A DNA stretch of 64,000 nt from Wurfbainia villosa (taxonomy: Eukaryota; Streptophyta; Magnoliopsida; Zingiberales; Zingiberaceae), in the NCBI GenBank assembly GCA_025175895.1, contig CM046000.1:93294753-93358752 (forward strand), written 5' to 3'. The notes below the pieces were generated by a model. That model was not told the DNA's origin, made no database searches, and worked only from the letters and a program-made list of their open reading frames with translations. Below are positions 1-13,165 of the stretch, one piece after another. The position numbers were made by a program, and so were the translations under genes. Numbering within the stretch: the first letter of the stretch is position 1; each line of letters opens with the position of its first letter.

Positions 1-1503
1 ATGTTTAGAGTAATGTACTCTTAGATACATGTGCAGTAACTAGAATCCGAAGGACGAGGAAATCATACTTGGGCTAGGTGTGACGTAGTCATCCTAGTGG
101 AGACTGACACAATAGACCATGTCATGAACCAAGTGGGTATAAGATGTGTGAAGGGAATGGGGCACGATTCACTATGGTTGCTGAAAGGTTTCAGAAGTCG
201 ATCTGGAGTCAACCGTTGATTTTCTGATTAATTGGAGATCATGATGTACTACTAAGTGCCACTCATGATCGTTCTATAATTAATGGTTAATTATAGACGG
301 CCAATATAAACCGAGAACCTATTTGGTCACACGTACAATGAGTTTAATCCAAAGGATTTAAAATGAGTTTGAGAATAGGATTCTCAGATCAAGAGAGACT
401 AGGTTTGGTTGGACCAAACAAAGAGCGAGTATGAAATAATTTTAGTCGAATCGGAAGCATGGATGGGTTGTGTCTTTTAAAGACATGATAGATAAACCAA
501 ATTGGTTTGGTTCTAATCCAATAGTGGAAAATAAACCAAAGTGGTTTGGTTTGTTTTAAACGAATGAACCAAAATTTGTTCGGTTCATTTTAACTTAAAA
601 TAGACCAATGCAGTTTGGTTTATTTTAACTTAAGTTATTGGAGTGGGTTAACGGGTTTTGGTTATGAACCAACAACCATTAGGAGAATGTGTTCTCTATA
701 AAAACACGGCTTAAGGGTTTTTCGAAGAGAATTAATTGGTTCAAGGGTTTTGGAAACCCTAGCCTCCTTTCCTTCTCTTCTTTGCTCTTGCTGCCCAAGC
801 CATTGCCGCCCAAGAGGTGCTGCCGCCGGCCTCCTTCTACTGTCGGCGATTCTCTGACGATCCTCCTTGGCTCTGGTGACCAAGGATCAGTCGGCCCTTC
901 TCCTTTGGCCGACGCCAAGTCCTCCACCAAGCTGTCCAGTTTTTGGATAGCTTTCTTCCTTCTTGTCGGAGCGTCATTTAGACAGGTTTGGAGCTTCAAC
1001 AAAAACTTTCTTGCCGAGGATTGGATCTCCGACAATCCTCATAGGTGGAGGACCAAGGATTTGTTAATCGATTGACGAATACCTCTTCGGAGAAGCGAGT
1101 TTTGAGGACTCATTTTTGCATCCGAATTTTGATTCGGATTGTGATATTCTCTCGATCACATCGTCTTCGACACGAGGCTAGTGACTCCTATGAAGACGAG
1201 GCTCATAGCTTGGAGAAGTTATCCCGATGGTACTCGGTGTGGATACAGATAGAGGCAATTCTAGCATGAGTTGCTCTGATTGATGTCATTCCCGCTGCAC
1301 GTGATACGTCAAGTATAACTAGCATAATTTCCTTTTATTGCAAAATTTGAAACTGCAATTATGTCTACACATGATGTATCTTGCATGCGTGTGGTATGTG
1401 TGTTGTAATAAATTATATTTATTGCTTTTATTTCTTTCGCCGTGCATATATTTACGAAACATGTTCGAACACACACCCATCGCGGTGCCGAGGAAACCCA
1501 ATA
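1..1503 (+). repeat. E1 5' LTR (3' two thirds; start is outside the window)
   Basis: This matches the second two thirds of the 2.2-kb family A LTR seen complete at 42089-44310. It ends GGAAACCCAATA, where other copies end ACCCAACA, so the terminal CA has mutated to TA. It contains the TATA box and the GC-richer transcribed R/U5 part. Open frames inside it (for example 689-1075) are LTR sequence and not genes. Confidence 0.93.
697..704 (+). promoter_or_regulatory. LTR TATA box of E1
   Basis: TATAAAAA follows TTCTC, at the same place as TATAAAAG in the other family A LTRs. It lies downstream of the inverted-repeat cluster containing TGGTTTGGTT and precedes the GC-richer leader-like part. Start of transcription is inferred about 25-35 bases downstream. 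Confidence 0.6.
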
Positions 1504-1504
1504 G

Positions 1505-1517
1505 TGGTATCAGAGCC
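1505..1517 (+). other. E1 primer-binding site (initiator tRNA-Met)
   Basis: TGGTATCAGAGCC lies one base after the LTR end. It is the usual plant copia primer-binding site, complementary to the 3' end of initiator tRNA-Met, where minus-strand DNA synthesis starts. Confidence 0.93.
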
Positions 1518-2803
1518 AAGTTGTGTTTCGACATAATCGTAAAATTATTTTGTGATAGTCATAATTGTATTTATAGAAATTTTCTACTTTTGGAAAATTT
1601 AGAAGTATTTATGGAAATTTTCTAATTTTGGAAAGTTTAGAAGTATTTATGGAAATCTTCTACTTTTGAAAAGTTTAGAAGTATTTATGGAAATTTACAC
1701 TTTCCATAAATAATATATGTGATTAGATTTGGAAATTTATTTCCTAATTTAATCGTGATTTTATTTGGAAAATAAAATCTAAAATATATTTTATTTTCAT
1801 AAATAGTTTTGATAATTTAGGAAATTTGTTTCCTAAATTAAATTTGACTTTCCTTAATTAACACTTTCCATAAATAAAATATGTGTTTAGATTTGGGAAT
1901 TTATTTTCTAATTTAATCATGATTTTATTTGGGGAATTAAATTTCAAACATATTTTATTTTCATAAATAGTTATGACAAATAAGGAAACTATTTGTACAT
2001 GTCATAATTTTGTATGTCATGTAATTGCATTAGATGCATATCATTATGTGATGCATCTCGTGACATGTAGATGTATGACATGTGTGTCATGTCATGTAGA
2101 TAATAGTTATTTGCATGCAAAGAGGATGAGACATTAAATCCCTTACACAATATTAAAGCCTACACCTTCCATTAATATGGTTAGAACCAGAGTTCCGTTT
2201 TGTTGTTTGGGTTGTTGGACTCTCTCCAAGCCCGACTCGAACTTGAACATGTTCGTACCATTGGAATAGTTTATTACTAATATGGTAAGAGTCAGAGGTC
2301 AATCGTTAGTTTGGGTTGTTGGACTCTCCCGAAGCCTGGCTAATTGGTTAAATGCGCTCTAATCATATTAAAATTATTTCTCGATTAATGGGTTGGCTTT
2401 AACCTGGAGCATTGGCTTGTTGGACTCTCTCCAAGGTCGATGTGAAGGGAGGTGAAGTTGGGTGTTATGCATATGATGCATACTTGTTAATGAGTTAACA
2501 ACCCGATATATGTGTGAACATTCAATTAGTTGATAGCACATTGTGATAGTTGCATATAAGTGATATGCAATTGGTATACTTGATACCTACCATCGTAGCT
2601 TTGAATGACTTATTGGACTCTCTCCAAGATTGTTCATACCTATGTTGGATATCATCCCATTCGGAGATGGACCTACGATCTCCCGAAGTGATTTTGGGGT
2701 TTTTAAATACAAAAAATGAATGAGATTTGTAAATGTATGTTGATGCATTTTTCCATCTTTCTCATATATACTCGATTTGTATTTCTAGGTTAATTGATTG
2801 ATC
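1518..2803 (+). other. E1 untranslated leader
   Basis: About 1.3 kb without a supported gene. The first half is very AT-rich, with repeated segments such as GAAGTATTTATGGAAAT. The second half has four copies of a 15-base hairpin, TTGGA-CTCTC-TCCAA, at 2215-2229, 2319-2333 (arm damaged), 2420-2434 and 2613-2627. The same arrangement occurs in the other four family A elements. Confidence 0.85.
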
Positions 2804-3690
2804 ATGACGTCTTTGAATTTGCGCTCTATTTTGGATTCGAATAAATTGACTAGGCATAACTTTTTGGACTAGCTTAGAAACTTGAGAATTATTCTCAAGG
2901 TAGAAAAGCTCGTGTATGTCCTCGAAAAGCCTCTTCCCAACCGTCCTAATGATGATGCAACTTCAGACCAATGTTGGCCTATCAAAAACATGTGGCTGAT
3001 TCTGAATTGGCAAGTTGCATCATGCTAGCTGCGATGGTACCTAAGCTGCAAAAGCAGCATGAGCATATGGATGCTAATACCATAATTTTCCATCTTCATG
3101 AGTTGTTTGATGAGCAAGCGAGATCCGAAAGGTTCGAAGTCTCTATACTCCTCTTCACCTCTAAGATGCAAGAAGGTTCATCTGTAGTGCAGTTTGTGCC
3201 AAAGATGAATGGGTACATCGAGCGACTGGCTACCTCGGGTTTGTGATGGATCATGAATTAAGTATTGACTTAATTATGCATTGTTTGCCTAAGAGTTTCT
3301 CACAATTTGTGATGAACTACCGGATGAACAAACTTGAATCCACTATTCCTGAGCTCCTCAACATGTTGAAGACTGTAGAACCTTCTGTGAAGCATGAGGA
3401 GAAGGCAGTTCTGTTAGTTGATTCCTCAAAGAAAGGTTCTAAGAGGAAGTCAAAGGAACAGAAGAAAGGGAAGAAAAAAAAAAGGCTAAGAAGGCAGAAC
3501 TAACACAAAAGGGCACTTGCCATCATTGTGGCAAGGAGGGCCACTAGCGAAGAAACTGCAAGATTTATCTTGAGTGCGTGAAGAAGAAGAAGGCATCTGA
3601 TGCCCCATCCTCTTCAGGTATCTTCATTATTGATTGACATTATATTTCCTTAGACACTTAGATATTGGATACTGGGTGTGGCTCACATAT
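2804..3690 (+). pseudogene. gag: E1 gag, 5' part of gag-pol (broken)
   Basis: The ATG at 2804 opens a frame starting MTSLNLRSIL, shared by family A copies. Gag forms the capsid-like particle. The UBN2-type gag domain is recognisable (FHLHELFDEQARSERFEVS at about 3090-3150), followed by a lysine-rich tail, a zinc knuckle (CHHCGKEGH, near 3519-3545) and the protease motif DTGCGSH, where the sequence stops at the E2 insertion. There is a stop at about 2869 (TAG in place of TGG). The domain falls in three frames (2971-3246, 3243-3503 and after), partly because one C is missing near 3235. It is not functional. Confidence 0.85.
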
Positions 3691-5873
3691 TGTTGGGTTT
3701 CCGGCACCGCGGCGTGTGTGTGTTCGATCATGTTTCGTAAACATGAGCACAGCGGAAGCAATAAGAAATAATAAATACTCCTATTTATTACAACACACAC
3801 AACACACGCATGCTATTACAACAAGTGTAGACATAACCGTAAATTAAAATTGCAATAAAAGGAAATTAAACTACGTTATACCTTCCGTATGACGTGTAGC
3901 GGGAACGGCATCAACCGGAACGATCCTCGTAAGAATCGTCTCTATCCGTATCCATGCCGAGCTCCTCGGGATGACTTTGCCAAGCCACGAGCTTCGTCTT
4001 CGTACGGGTTACTAGCCTCGTGTTGAAGACGACGTGATCGAGAGATGATCACGATCCGAATCCAAATTCGGACCAAAAACAAGTCCTCAAGACTTGCTTC
4101 TCCGGAGAGGTATTCGTCAACCGATTGACGAATCCTTCGTCCTCCACCTCAGAGGATTACCGGAGATCAAATCCCCGGTATGTTAGCCGCTGTCGGAGCA
4201 CTAACCGTCGTCCAAACGATGCTCCGACGAGAGGAGAAGAAGCTGTCCAAAAAACTGGACAGCTTGGTGGAGGAGATAGGCGCCGGCCAAAACAAGGAGA
4301 CAAAAGCTCACCTTGATGCCGAACCTTTTAGGGGATCACCGGAGGGTCGCGGAGGTTCACGGCTGGAGCTTGGGCGCGGCAAGGGTCTTGTGACAGCACA
4401 ATCAAGCTGGGCGGCAAGGAGCTTAGGCGGCACAACGAGGTTGGCGGCAACTCCTTGGAGGCTAGGGTTTTGATTTTGGATTAGTTTTAACAATCCCTTA
4501 AGCCCACTTTTATAGAGAACTAATTCTCTTAATGGTTAATGGATCATATCCATAAAGCCCGTTAACCGCTCCATTAAGATAAGTTAAAATAAACCAAACC
4601 ATGATGGTTTATTTTAAGTTAAAAACGAACGAACCAACTTTGGTTCATTCGTTTAAAATAAACCAAACCCTTTGGTTTATTCTTATCCATTGGATTAGAA
4701 CCAAACCATTTTGGTCCATCCATTATGTCTTCATAAGACACGGCCCATCCACGCTTCCATTGCGACTGAAACAATTTCATGCTCGCTTTATGTTTGGTCC
4801 AACCAAACATAGTTTCTCTCGGTATGAGAATCTCATTCTCAAGCTCGTTTTAAATCCTTTGGATTACACTCGTTGTGCGTGTGACCAAATAGGTTCTCGG
4901 TTTATGTTGGCCGTCTATAATTAACCATTAATAATAGAACGATCATGAGTGGCACCTAGTAGTACATCATGATCCCCAATTAGCAGAAGATCAGCGGTTG
5001 ATCGGAACTATTTACGAAACCCTTGATGGCTTGAATGAATCGTGCCCCATTCCCTTCACTCATCTTATACCCACTTGGTTCAGGACATGGTCTATTGTGT
5101 CAGTCCCCACTAGGCTGACTACGTCACACCTAGCCCAAGTATCATTTCCTCGTCCTATAGTTACTCCACATGTATTGAAGAGTACCTTACTCTAAACATG
5201 TAATGCTTTGGCCAAAGACTTTAGTAACAATCCGACGAGAGGCCATGGGTATACATCTCCTCGCAAGGAGTGGTGAATCCTTTATAGGCTATTCAAACAC
5301 CTTGATCACTTGACTTATACCCAATCATCCGGGTCCACATCTCCTTAGAGATGTTTGCTTAAGATGTCAAAGCATAAGTCTCCATGATCAAGATGACTTG
5401 AATACAAAGTCGAAGGAACATCGCACTTAAGCCCGCAGTAAGAACTTCATTGACATATCTATATATGCAGAGAACCATATGAAGTCTTACGGTGGTCACT
5501 CAATGAACTAGTTACCATAACTAGCATCCACGATTAACTCGGACATCACTATGTCTCGGCTAGTGAGAATCAATTGCTTGGATACACGAGTATACCTCGT
5601 GCTAGTCTCGAGAATTGATGGTGTCCAAATCCATCAATTCATCGACTAGGATAATTAGATACATCACAATTACACATGTAGAGATACTCACTAGTTGTGA
5701 TCCAATCACAAATTCTCTCATCTTTGTGAATCGTATCGTGGACATTGATAAATGAGTTTAAGATCAATCAAATACATAAAACATGTATACTCAAATAGTG
5801 AATCTTCATTTATCATATAAATGGTTCATACATAAGGCGATTGCCTTAGGACATCTCTCATATATTACTAACA
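3691..5873 (-). repeat. E2 3' LTR
   Basis: 2183 bases, closely similar to the 5' LTR at 20394-22595 over the whole length. It ends next to the polypurine tract (GACTCCCACTTGGCC in plus sense). It includes the AT-rich palindrome cluster and TATA region near 4510-4720, as in other family A LTRs. Confidence 0.95.
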
Positions 5874-5890
5874 GACTCCCACTTGGCCTA
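5874..5890 (-). other. E2 polypurine tract
   Basis: On the minus strand, GGCCAAGTGGGAGTC directly abuts the 3' LTR start TGTTAG. This is the priming site for plus-strand DNA and is the same in E1, E3 and E4. Confidence 0.85.
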
Positions 5891-5929
5891 ATGCCAATCG
5901 CTACGGTATCCAATACCATAAGCACCAAC

Positions 5930-8895
5930 ATGACCCTCAAACTTACTTTGAGGTAATGCTTTAGTCAAAGGATCCGCTAAGGTCCTTTCAGTGGGAATTT
6001 TCTCGATTTGTATTTCGTTCCTACTGATGATCTCTCTGATAAGATGATAGCGGCGAAGCACATGTTTGGATCATTGATGAGACCACATCAAGTTCAGAGA
6101 TGAACTTCTCGATCCAAACCGCTTCCGGCTTTGCTTCGAAGGCGCAGCGTACTTAGTGGCGAATCCGCTATAGTGTCAAGCTTGGAACCTTTCCAACTTA
6201 TTGCGCCTCCATTCTAGGTGAATACATACCCGGACCAAGACATGGAATCATCCTTGTCTTTCCGGGTTAACATCCGTATACCCACGTATCACCATGTACC
6301 CTTCTCCGTATATTAGGAACGCATCCTTAGTTCTTCTTAAGTACTTAAGGATCATCTTACTTGATCACCCAATGATCCATTCTGGATCAGTAGTATCTGC
6401 TCGTGACACTCGAGCATACGATACATCGGGCCTGCGTACATAACATAGCATACATGATAGATCCTATTGCGGATGCATAGGGAATCTTACTCATGCAAAT
6501 CCTCTCATCTTACGTGCGCGGACACATAGACTTGAAAGGTGTACCCCATGCGATGGGGATAACCTTTCTTGGATTGACATGCTAAACCTCTTTGCTTTTC
6601 GGTCTATATATATAGTATGAAAGACCAAGCAACCGTTTGATCTATCTCTATAGATCTTAATCCCAGGATGTAGGTTGCTTCTCCCGTCTTTCATGGAGAA
6701 TGTCTTGGATAACCAAACCTTAAGCATGTAAGATTGACACATCGTTTCCTATAAGTAATATGTCATCGACATACAATACTAGGAACACTTGCACTCCCAC
6801 TAACCTTCTTGTACACACAAGGTTAAATGCGGATTTTTGAGAAATCAAACTTTTGATCGTCTCATCAAAAGCGGATATTCGACTCTGGATGCTTGCTTCA
6901 ATCCATAAATGGATCGTCGCAACTTGCATACCTTGGTTTTATCAACCGATGTGAAACCCTCAGGCTGTATCATATACACGTCCTCGAGCAAGTTTCCATT
7001 AAGGAAAGCTGTTTTCACATCCATCTGCCATATCTCATAATCATAATGAGCGCTATGGCGGGAGCATCGAATGGATTTAAGCATAGCTACTGACGAATAG
7101 GTTTCGTCATAATCAACACCTTGTTTTTGGCGATATCCTTTCGCCACCAATCTAACCTTATAGGTAATCACATTACCATCCATGTCGGTTTTCTTCTTGA
7201 AAACCCACTTGCACCCTATAGGCTTTATGCCTTGGTGGGTCAACCAAGTTCCAAACTTGGTTTTTCGTACATGGAATCTATTTGACTTCATGGCACCAAG
7301 CCACTTATCCCTTCTGAACTTGTCGGCCTTCTTCATAAGCTGGTAGGCTCCTCATCATCAATGAGTAACACGTCGTTCGATTCACTTACGAAATCCATAT
7401 CTCTCGGGAATATTGCGTGTTCTACGGATCTGAAGATGTGGTGTTACATAGGTCGATTGCTCATCACTATGAGTTGTTTTGTTGTGCTTCACCAGTATCT
7501 CATCAATGTCTATTTGAGTCTCTCGAGCCTCCTCAAGCTCGGACACTCCCCTTGTTTTCTTGCAAGAGAAACTCTTTCTCTAGAAACCACATGCCTTGAA
7601 ACAAACACCTTTTGTTCCACAGGATGATAGAATTAGTAACCCCTTGTTTCCTTAGGGTATCAATAAATAGACATTTATCGGACTTAGCATCCATTTATGC
7701 GTCTGATCGCTTCACATAAGCGAGACAACCCCATATCTTCAAGTAAGATACATGAGGTTTCTTACCATTCCATATCTCATATGGAGTAGTTGAGACTACC
7801 TTGGTAGGCATTACATTTAACAAAGTAAACAAGATAAGGACTTGGGAAGAGTTGCATGATTCATCATTGACATTCATGTCCAACAAGGTCGATTCGCCTC
7901 TCGGATACACCATTATGCTTTGTGGTGTATAGGGCGGAGTCCATTGAGACAATATGCCATTGTCTCTTAGATAATCAAGAAACTCTTGACTTAAGTATTC
8001 ACCACCTCGATCCGATCAAGTATTTTAATACTTTTGTCATGTTGTTTCTCTACTTCATTTCTGAATTCTTTGAACTTTTCAAAGGCTTGACTTGTGTTTC
8101 ATCAAGAACACATACCCAAACCGTGAGTGATCGCTTCGGTGAAGGTAATGAAGTAGCTATAGCCTCCTAATGCTTGAGTTGACATAGGTCCACATACATC
8201 AAGACATGTACTAGACCTAGTAACTCTCCCACTGCTCACCTTTCCAAGAAAGGTAACTTAGTCATCTTGCCTTTTAAGCATGATTCGCATGTATCGTATG
8301 AATCCAATTCAAACGATTCCGTAATTCCACATCGGTGTAATTTGGACACGCTGCTTTCTTGCTTATATGGCCAAGACGACAATGCCACATATAGGAGTCT
8401 ATGTGATTATCCTTTCGAGCACGCGTGTTGCTCGCCGATATTGAAAATGTCACCGATACGTCCAACGATAAATGCCATTACTCAAAGTTCCATTCCATAA
8501 AGTACGCCATTCAAAGTTATATAACAAAATTGTTACTAAACGTTAAATGGAAACCATTTCTATTTAAGTGAAATAGAAACAATGTTCTTTATTAGAGAAG
8601 GAACATAATAGCAATTGTCCCCAAGACTAGTCCACTAGGAGCTTCAAAGAAATAAGTTCCGATGGCGAAGTATGATAACCTTTGCTCCATTGCCAACTCG
8701 CAAATTTGACTCCCCTCGACAAGTCTTCTTCTATTCCTTAGCCTGTATGTCATTACATATATGTGAGCTACACCCATTCAATACCCAAGTGTCTAAGGAA
8801 ATAGAATGACAATCAATAACTAAGATACAAGAGGATGGGGCATGGATGCCTTCTTCTTCTTCATGGACTCAAGATAAATCTTGTAGTTTCTTCAC
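5930..8895 (-). pseudogene. pol: E2 pol (integrase, reverse transcriptase, RNase H), degenerate
   Basis: Read on the minus strand, the order is end of gag (IYLES-KKKKAS, about 8840-8895), protease region, GAG-pre-integrase (WHCRLGHISKK, near 8400), integrase core (PYTPQ and NRMPTKVV-like segments, 7700-7950), reverse transcriptase (KPIGCKWVFKKKTDMDG and QMDVKTAFLNG, 6845-7336), the catalytic YVDD (6762-6773), and RNase H to about 5990. The frame changes many times and parts are lost, for example the region of the RNase H active site near 6120-6180. It cannot make a full polyprotein. The other end of its gag is at 18392-19105, beyond E3. Confidence 0.88.
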
Positions 8896-8900
8896 GATGG

Positions 8901-11060
8901 TCATTAGTAATATATGAGAGATGTCCTAAGGCAATCGCTTTATGTATGAACCATTTATATGATAAATGAAGATTCACTATTTGAGTATACATGTTTTATG
9001 TATTTGATTGGATCTTAAACTCATTTATCAATGTCCACGATACGATTCACAAAGATGAGAGAATTTGTGATTGGATCACAACTAGTGAGTATCTCTACAT
9101 GTGTAATTGTGATGTATCTAATTATCCTAGTCGATGAATTGATGGATTTGGACACCATCAATTCTCACAAGACTAGCACGAGGTATACTCCTTGGTGTAT
9201 CCAAGCACCGATTCTCACCGTCGGCCGAGACATAGTGATGTCCGAGTTGATCGTGGATGCTAGTTATGGTAACTAGTTCATTGGAGTGACCACCGTAAGA
9301 CTTCATATGGTTCTCTGCATATATAGATATGTCAATGAAGTTCTTACTGCTGGCTTAAGTGCGATGTTCTTTGACTTATGCGGTATTCAAGTCATCTTGA
9401 TCATGGAGACTTATGCTTTGACATCTTAAGCAAACATCTCTAAGGAGATGTGGACCCGGATGATTGGGTATAAGTCAAGTGATCGAAGGTGTTTGAATAG
9501 CCTATAAAGGATTCACCACTCCTTGAGGAGATGTATACCCATGGCCTCTCGTCGGATTGTTACTAAAGTCTTTGGCCAAAGCAATACATGTTTAGAGTAA
9601 AGTACTCTTCGATACATGTGGAGTAACTAGAATCCGTAGGACGAGGAAATGATACTTGGGCTAGGTGTGACGTAGTCAGCCTAGTGGGGACTGACACAAT
9701 AGACCATGTCCTAACCAAGTGGGTATAAGATGAGTGAAGGGAATGGGGCACGATTCATTCGAAGCATCAAGGGTTTCGTAAATAGTTCGATCAACTGCTG
9801 ATCTTTTCGGTTAATTGGGGATCATGATGTACTACTAGGTGCCACTCATGATCGCTCTATAATTAATGGTTAATTATAGACGGCCAACATAAACCGAGAA
9901 CCTATTTGGTCACACGACAACGAGTGTAATCCAAAGGATTTAAAACGAGCTTGAGAATGGGATTCTCGCATCGAGAGAAACTATGTTTGGTTGACCAAAC
10001 ATAAAGCGAGCTTGAAATTGTTTCAGCAATGGAAGCGTGGATGGGCGTGTCTTATGAAGACATAATGGATGGACCAAAATGGTTTGGTTCTAATCCAATG
10101 GATAAGAATAAACCAAAGGGTTTGGTTTATTTTAAACGAATGAACCAAAAGTTGGTTCGGTTCGTTTTAACTTAAAATAAACCATCATGGTTTGGTTTAT
10201 TTTAACTTATCTTAATGGAGCGGTTAACGGGCTTTATGGATATGATCCATTAACCATTAAGAGAATTAGTTCTCTATAAAATAGGATTAAACCCTAACCC
10301 TAAAGCTAATCCAAGAGTTGCCGCCTAACATCAAGAGTCGCCGCCACCTTGTGTTGCCGCCACTACTAGCTCCTCCAACCGCGGCCCGTAAGGCGGTTTC
10401 CTTCCTCCTCGCCGGCGCCGAGCTGCTGCCGGAAGAGTTCCGCGATCCTCCTTAGGTTTGGCATCAAGGTAAGCACTTGGCTTCCTTTGTTGGCCGGGCG
10501 CTATCTCTTCCACCAAGCTGTCCAGTTTTTCTGACAGCTTTTCTCCTTCCGCCGGAGCGCCGCTTGACGACGGTTAGTGCCCGACAGCGGATAACATACC
10601 GGGATTTGATCTCCGTAATCCTCTGAGGTGGAGGACGGCGATTCGCCAATCGTTGACGAATACCTCTCCGGAGAAGCAAGTCTTGAGGATTGTTTTAGGT
10701 CCGAATTTGGATTCGGACCGTGATCATCTTCGATCACGCTGCCTTCAACACGAGGCTAGTAACCCGCACGTAAGACGGCTCGTGGCTTGGCGGTCATCCC
10801 GAGGAGCTCGGGCGTGGATACGGATAGAGACGATTCTTACGAGAATCGCTCCGGTTGATGCCGCTCGCTACACGCCATAATGGAAGGTATAACGAGTTTA
10901 AATTTCCTTTATTGCAATTTTAATTTACGGTTATGTCTACACTTGTTGTGTAAAAGCATGCGTAAGGTGTGTTGTAATAAATAGGAGTATTTATTATTTT
11001 TATTGCTTCATTGTGCTCATGTTTACGAAACATGATCACACGCCACACGGAAACCCAACA
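8901..11060 (+). repeat. E3 5' LTR
   Basis: 2160 bases, aligned throughout with 16222-18386, ending GGAAACCCAACA. The TATA box is in TCTCTATAAAATAGG near 10272-10282. Differences from the 3' LTR cluster at sites that read CAG or CTG in E4 (for example 9205-9225 and 10015-10030). Confidence 0.93.
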
Positions 11061-11061
11061 A

Positions 11062-11076
11062 AGGGTATCGAGCCCA
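11062..11076 (+). other. E3 primer-binding site, degenerate
   Basis: AGGGTATCGAGCCC stands where the other copies have TGGTATCAGAGCCC, right after the LTR. The CAG has become CG. It is recognised by position. Confidence 0.75.
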
Positions 11077-12349
11077 GGTTGTGTTTCACATAATCGTAAA
11101 ATTGGTTTTATGATAGTCATAATGTATTTCTGGAAATTTTCTAATTTTGGAAATTTAGAAGTATTTATGGAAATTTTTCAATTTTGGAAAGTCTAGAAGT
11201 ATTTATGGAAATCTTCCACTTTTGGAAAGTTGGAAGTATTTATGGAAATTGATATTTTCCATAAATAAAATATTTGATTAGATTCTGGAAATTTGTTTCC
11301 TAATTTAATCTTTATTTGATTTGGGAAATCAAATCTTTAAAATATTTTATTTCCATAAGTAGTTTTAATGATTTAGCATTGAGTAAGTTCTCAAAACTCG
11401 CTTCCCGGAGAGGTAGATTTTAGCACATACGTAACTGAAACGAAGCAAAATTTGTTTCCTAATTTAATTATGATTTGATTTGGAGAATCAAATCTTAAAC
11501 ATATTTTATTTCCATAAATAGTTATGACATATAAGGAAATATTGTACATGACATAATTGTATGACATGTAATTGCATTAGATGCATAACATAATGCCATG
11601 CGTGTCGTGACATGTAGATGTATGCCATGTATGCCATGCCATGTAGATAATAGTTATTTGCATGCAAAGAGGATGAGACATAAAAACCTTTAAACAATAT
11701 TAAAGCCTACACCTTCCATTAATATGGTTTAAACCAGAGTTCCGTTTCTTTTTTGGGTTGTTGGACTCTCTCCAAGCCCGGCTCGAACCCGAACATGTTC
11801 AAACCATGGAATAGTTTAATACTAATATGGTAAGAGTCAGAGGTCAATCGTTAGCTTTGGTTGTTGGACTCTCTCCAAGCTGGGCTAATTGGTTGAATGC
11901 GCTCTAACCATATTAAAACTATTCTTGATTAATGGGTTGGCTTTAACCTGGAGCATCGGCTTGTTGGACTCTCTCCAAGGTCGATGTTAAGGGAGGTGAA
12001 GTTGGGTGCTATGCATAAGATGCATACTTGTTAATGTGTTAACAACCCAATGTATGTGTGAACATTCAATTAGTTGATAGCACATTGTGATAGTTGCATA
12101 TACGTGATATGCAATCGGTATAGATGATACCTACCGTCGTAGCTATGAATGGCTTGTTGGACTCTCTCCAAGGTTATTCATAACTATGATGGATATCAAC
12201 CCATTCGGAGATGAACCTACAATCTCCCGAAGTGATTTTGAGGTTTTTGAAATTCGAAAAATGAATGGGATTTATAAATGTATATTGATGCATTTTAAAC
12301 CGTTTTCTCATATATGCTCGTTTTGTATTTCTAGGTCAATAAATTGATC
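11077..12349 (+). other. E3 untranslated leader
   Basis: AT-rich first half, then four copies of the TTGGA-CTCTC-TCCAA hairpin region (near 11760, 11865, 11965 and 12157). At 11386-11414 there is a short segment that matches the family A LTR in reverse complement, described as a separate finding. No gene is seen. Confidence 0.85.
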
Positions 12350-13165
12350 ATGACGTCTTTGAATTTGCGCACTATTTTGGATTCGAACAAACTGACTGGG
12401 CCTAACTTCGGATGGCTTAGAAACACGAGAATTGTTCTCAAGGCGGAAAAGCTTGCATATGTCCTTGAAGAGCCTCTTCTTCCGTCCTAAGGCGATGCAA
12501 CTCGACCGAATGTTGGTCTATCGAAGCATGTGGCGATTCGAGGCGAGTTGCATCATGCTAGCGGCGATGGTACGAGCCGAGCGGCATGAGCATATGGATG
12601 CTAACACTATGGTCTTCCATCTTCATGAGTTGTTCGATGAGCAAGCGAGATCCGAAAGGTTCGAGGTCTCTAGGCTCCTCTTCACCACGAAGATGCAAGA
12701 AGGTTCGTCAGAGTACATGCTTTGTGCTAAAGATGAAGCAGGTACATCGAGCGGCTAGCTACCCTCGGTTTTGTGATGGATCATGAGTTAAGTATTGACT
12801 TAATTCTGCATTGTTTGCCCAAGAGTTTCTCGCAATTTGTGATGAACTATCGGATGAACAAATTGGAATCCACCATTCCCGAGCTCCTCAATATGAAGAC
12901 TGTGGAGCCTTCGTGAAGCATGAGGAGAAAGGCGGTTCTTAGTTGATTCCTCAAAGAAAGGTTCTAAGAGGAAGGCAAAAGAACGAAGAAAGGAAAGAAA
13001 AAGGCAAAGAAGGCGGAACCGGTATAAAGGGCACTTGCCATCACTGTGGCAAGGAAGGCCACTGGCGAAGAAACTGCAAGATTTATCTTGAGTCCATGAA
13101 GAAGAAGAAGGCATCCGATGCCACATCCTCTTCAGGTATCTTCGTTATTGATTGTCATTCTATTT
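12350..13165 (+). pseudogene. gag: E3 gag (broken)
   Basis: The ATG at 12350 starts MTSLNLRTIL as in E2. The gag core is visible around 12590-12700 (FHLHELFDEQARSERFEVSRL). It also has the segment deleted in E0 and E4 (about 12715-12885), a lysine-rich tail and an intact zinc knuckle CHHCGKEGHWRRNC (about 13036-13077). Several small deletions change the frame (for example 12480-12545 and 12885-12945), so the gag product is not made. The knuckle and downstream protease share the frame that starts at 12943. Confidence 0.87.

Noticed and set aside
689..1075. Open frames inside family A LTRs (also 4125-4473, 10331-10737, 20828-21147, 43497-43782)
   Set aside because: They occur on both strands at the same GC-rich R/U5 position in every LTR copy, with no recognised domain and different frames in each copy.
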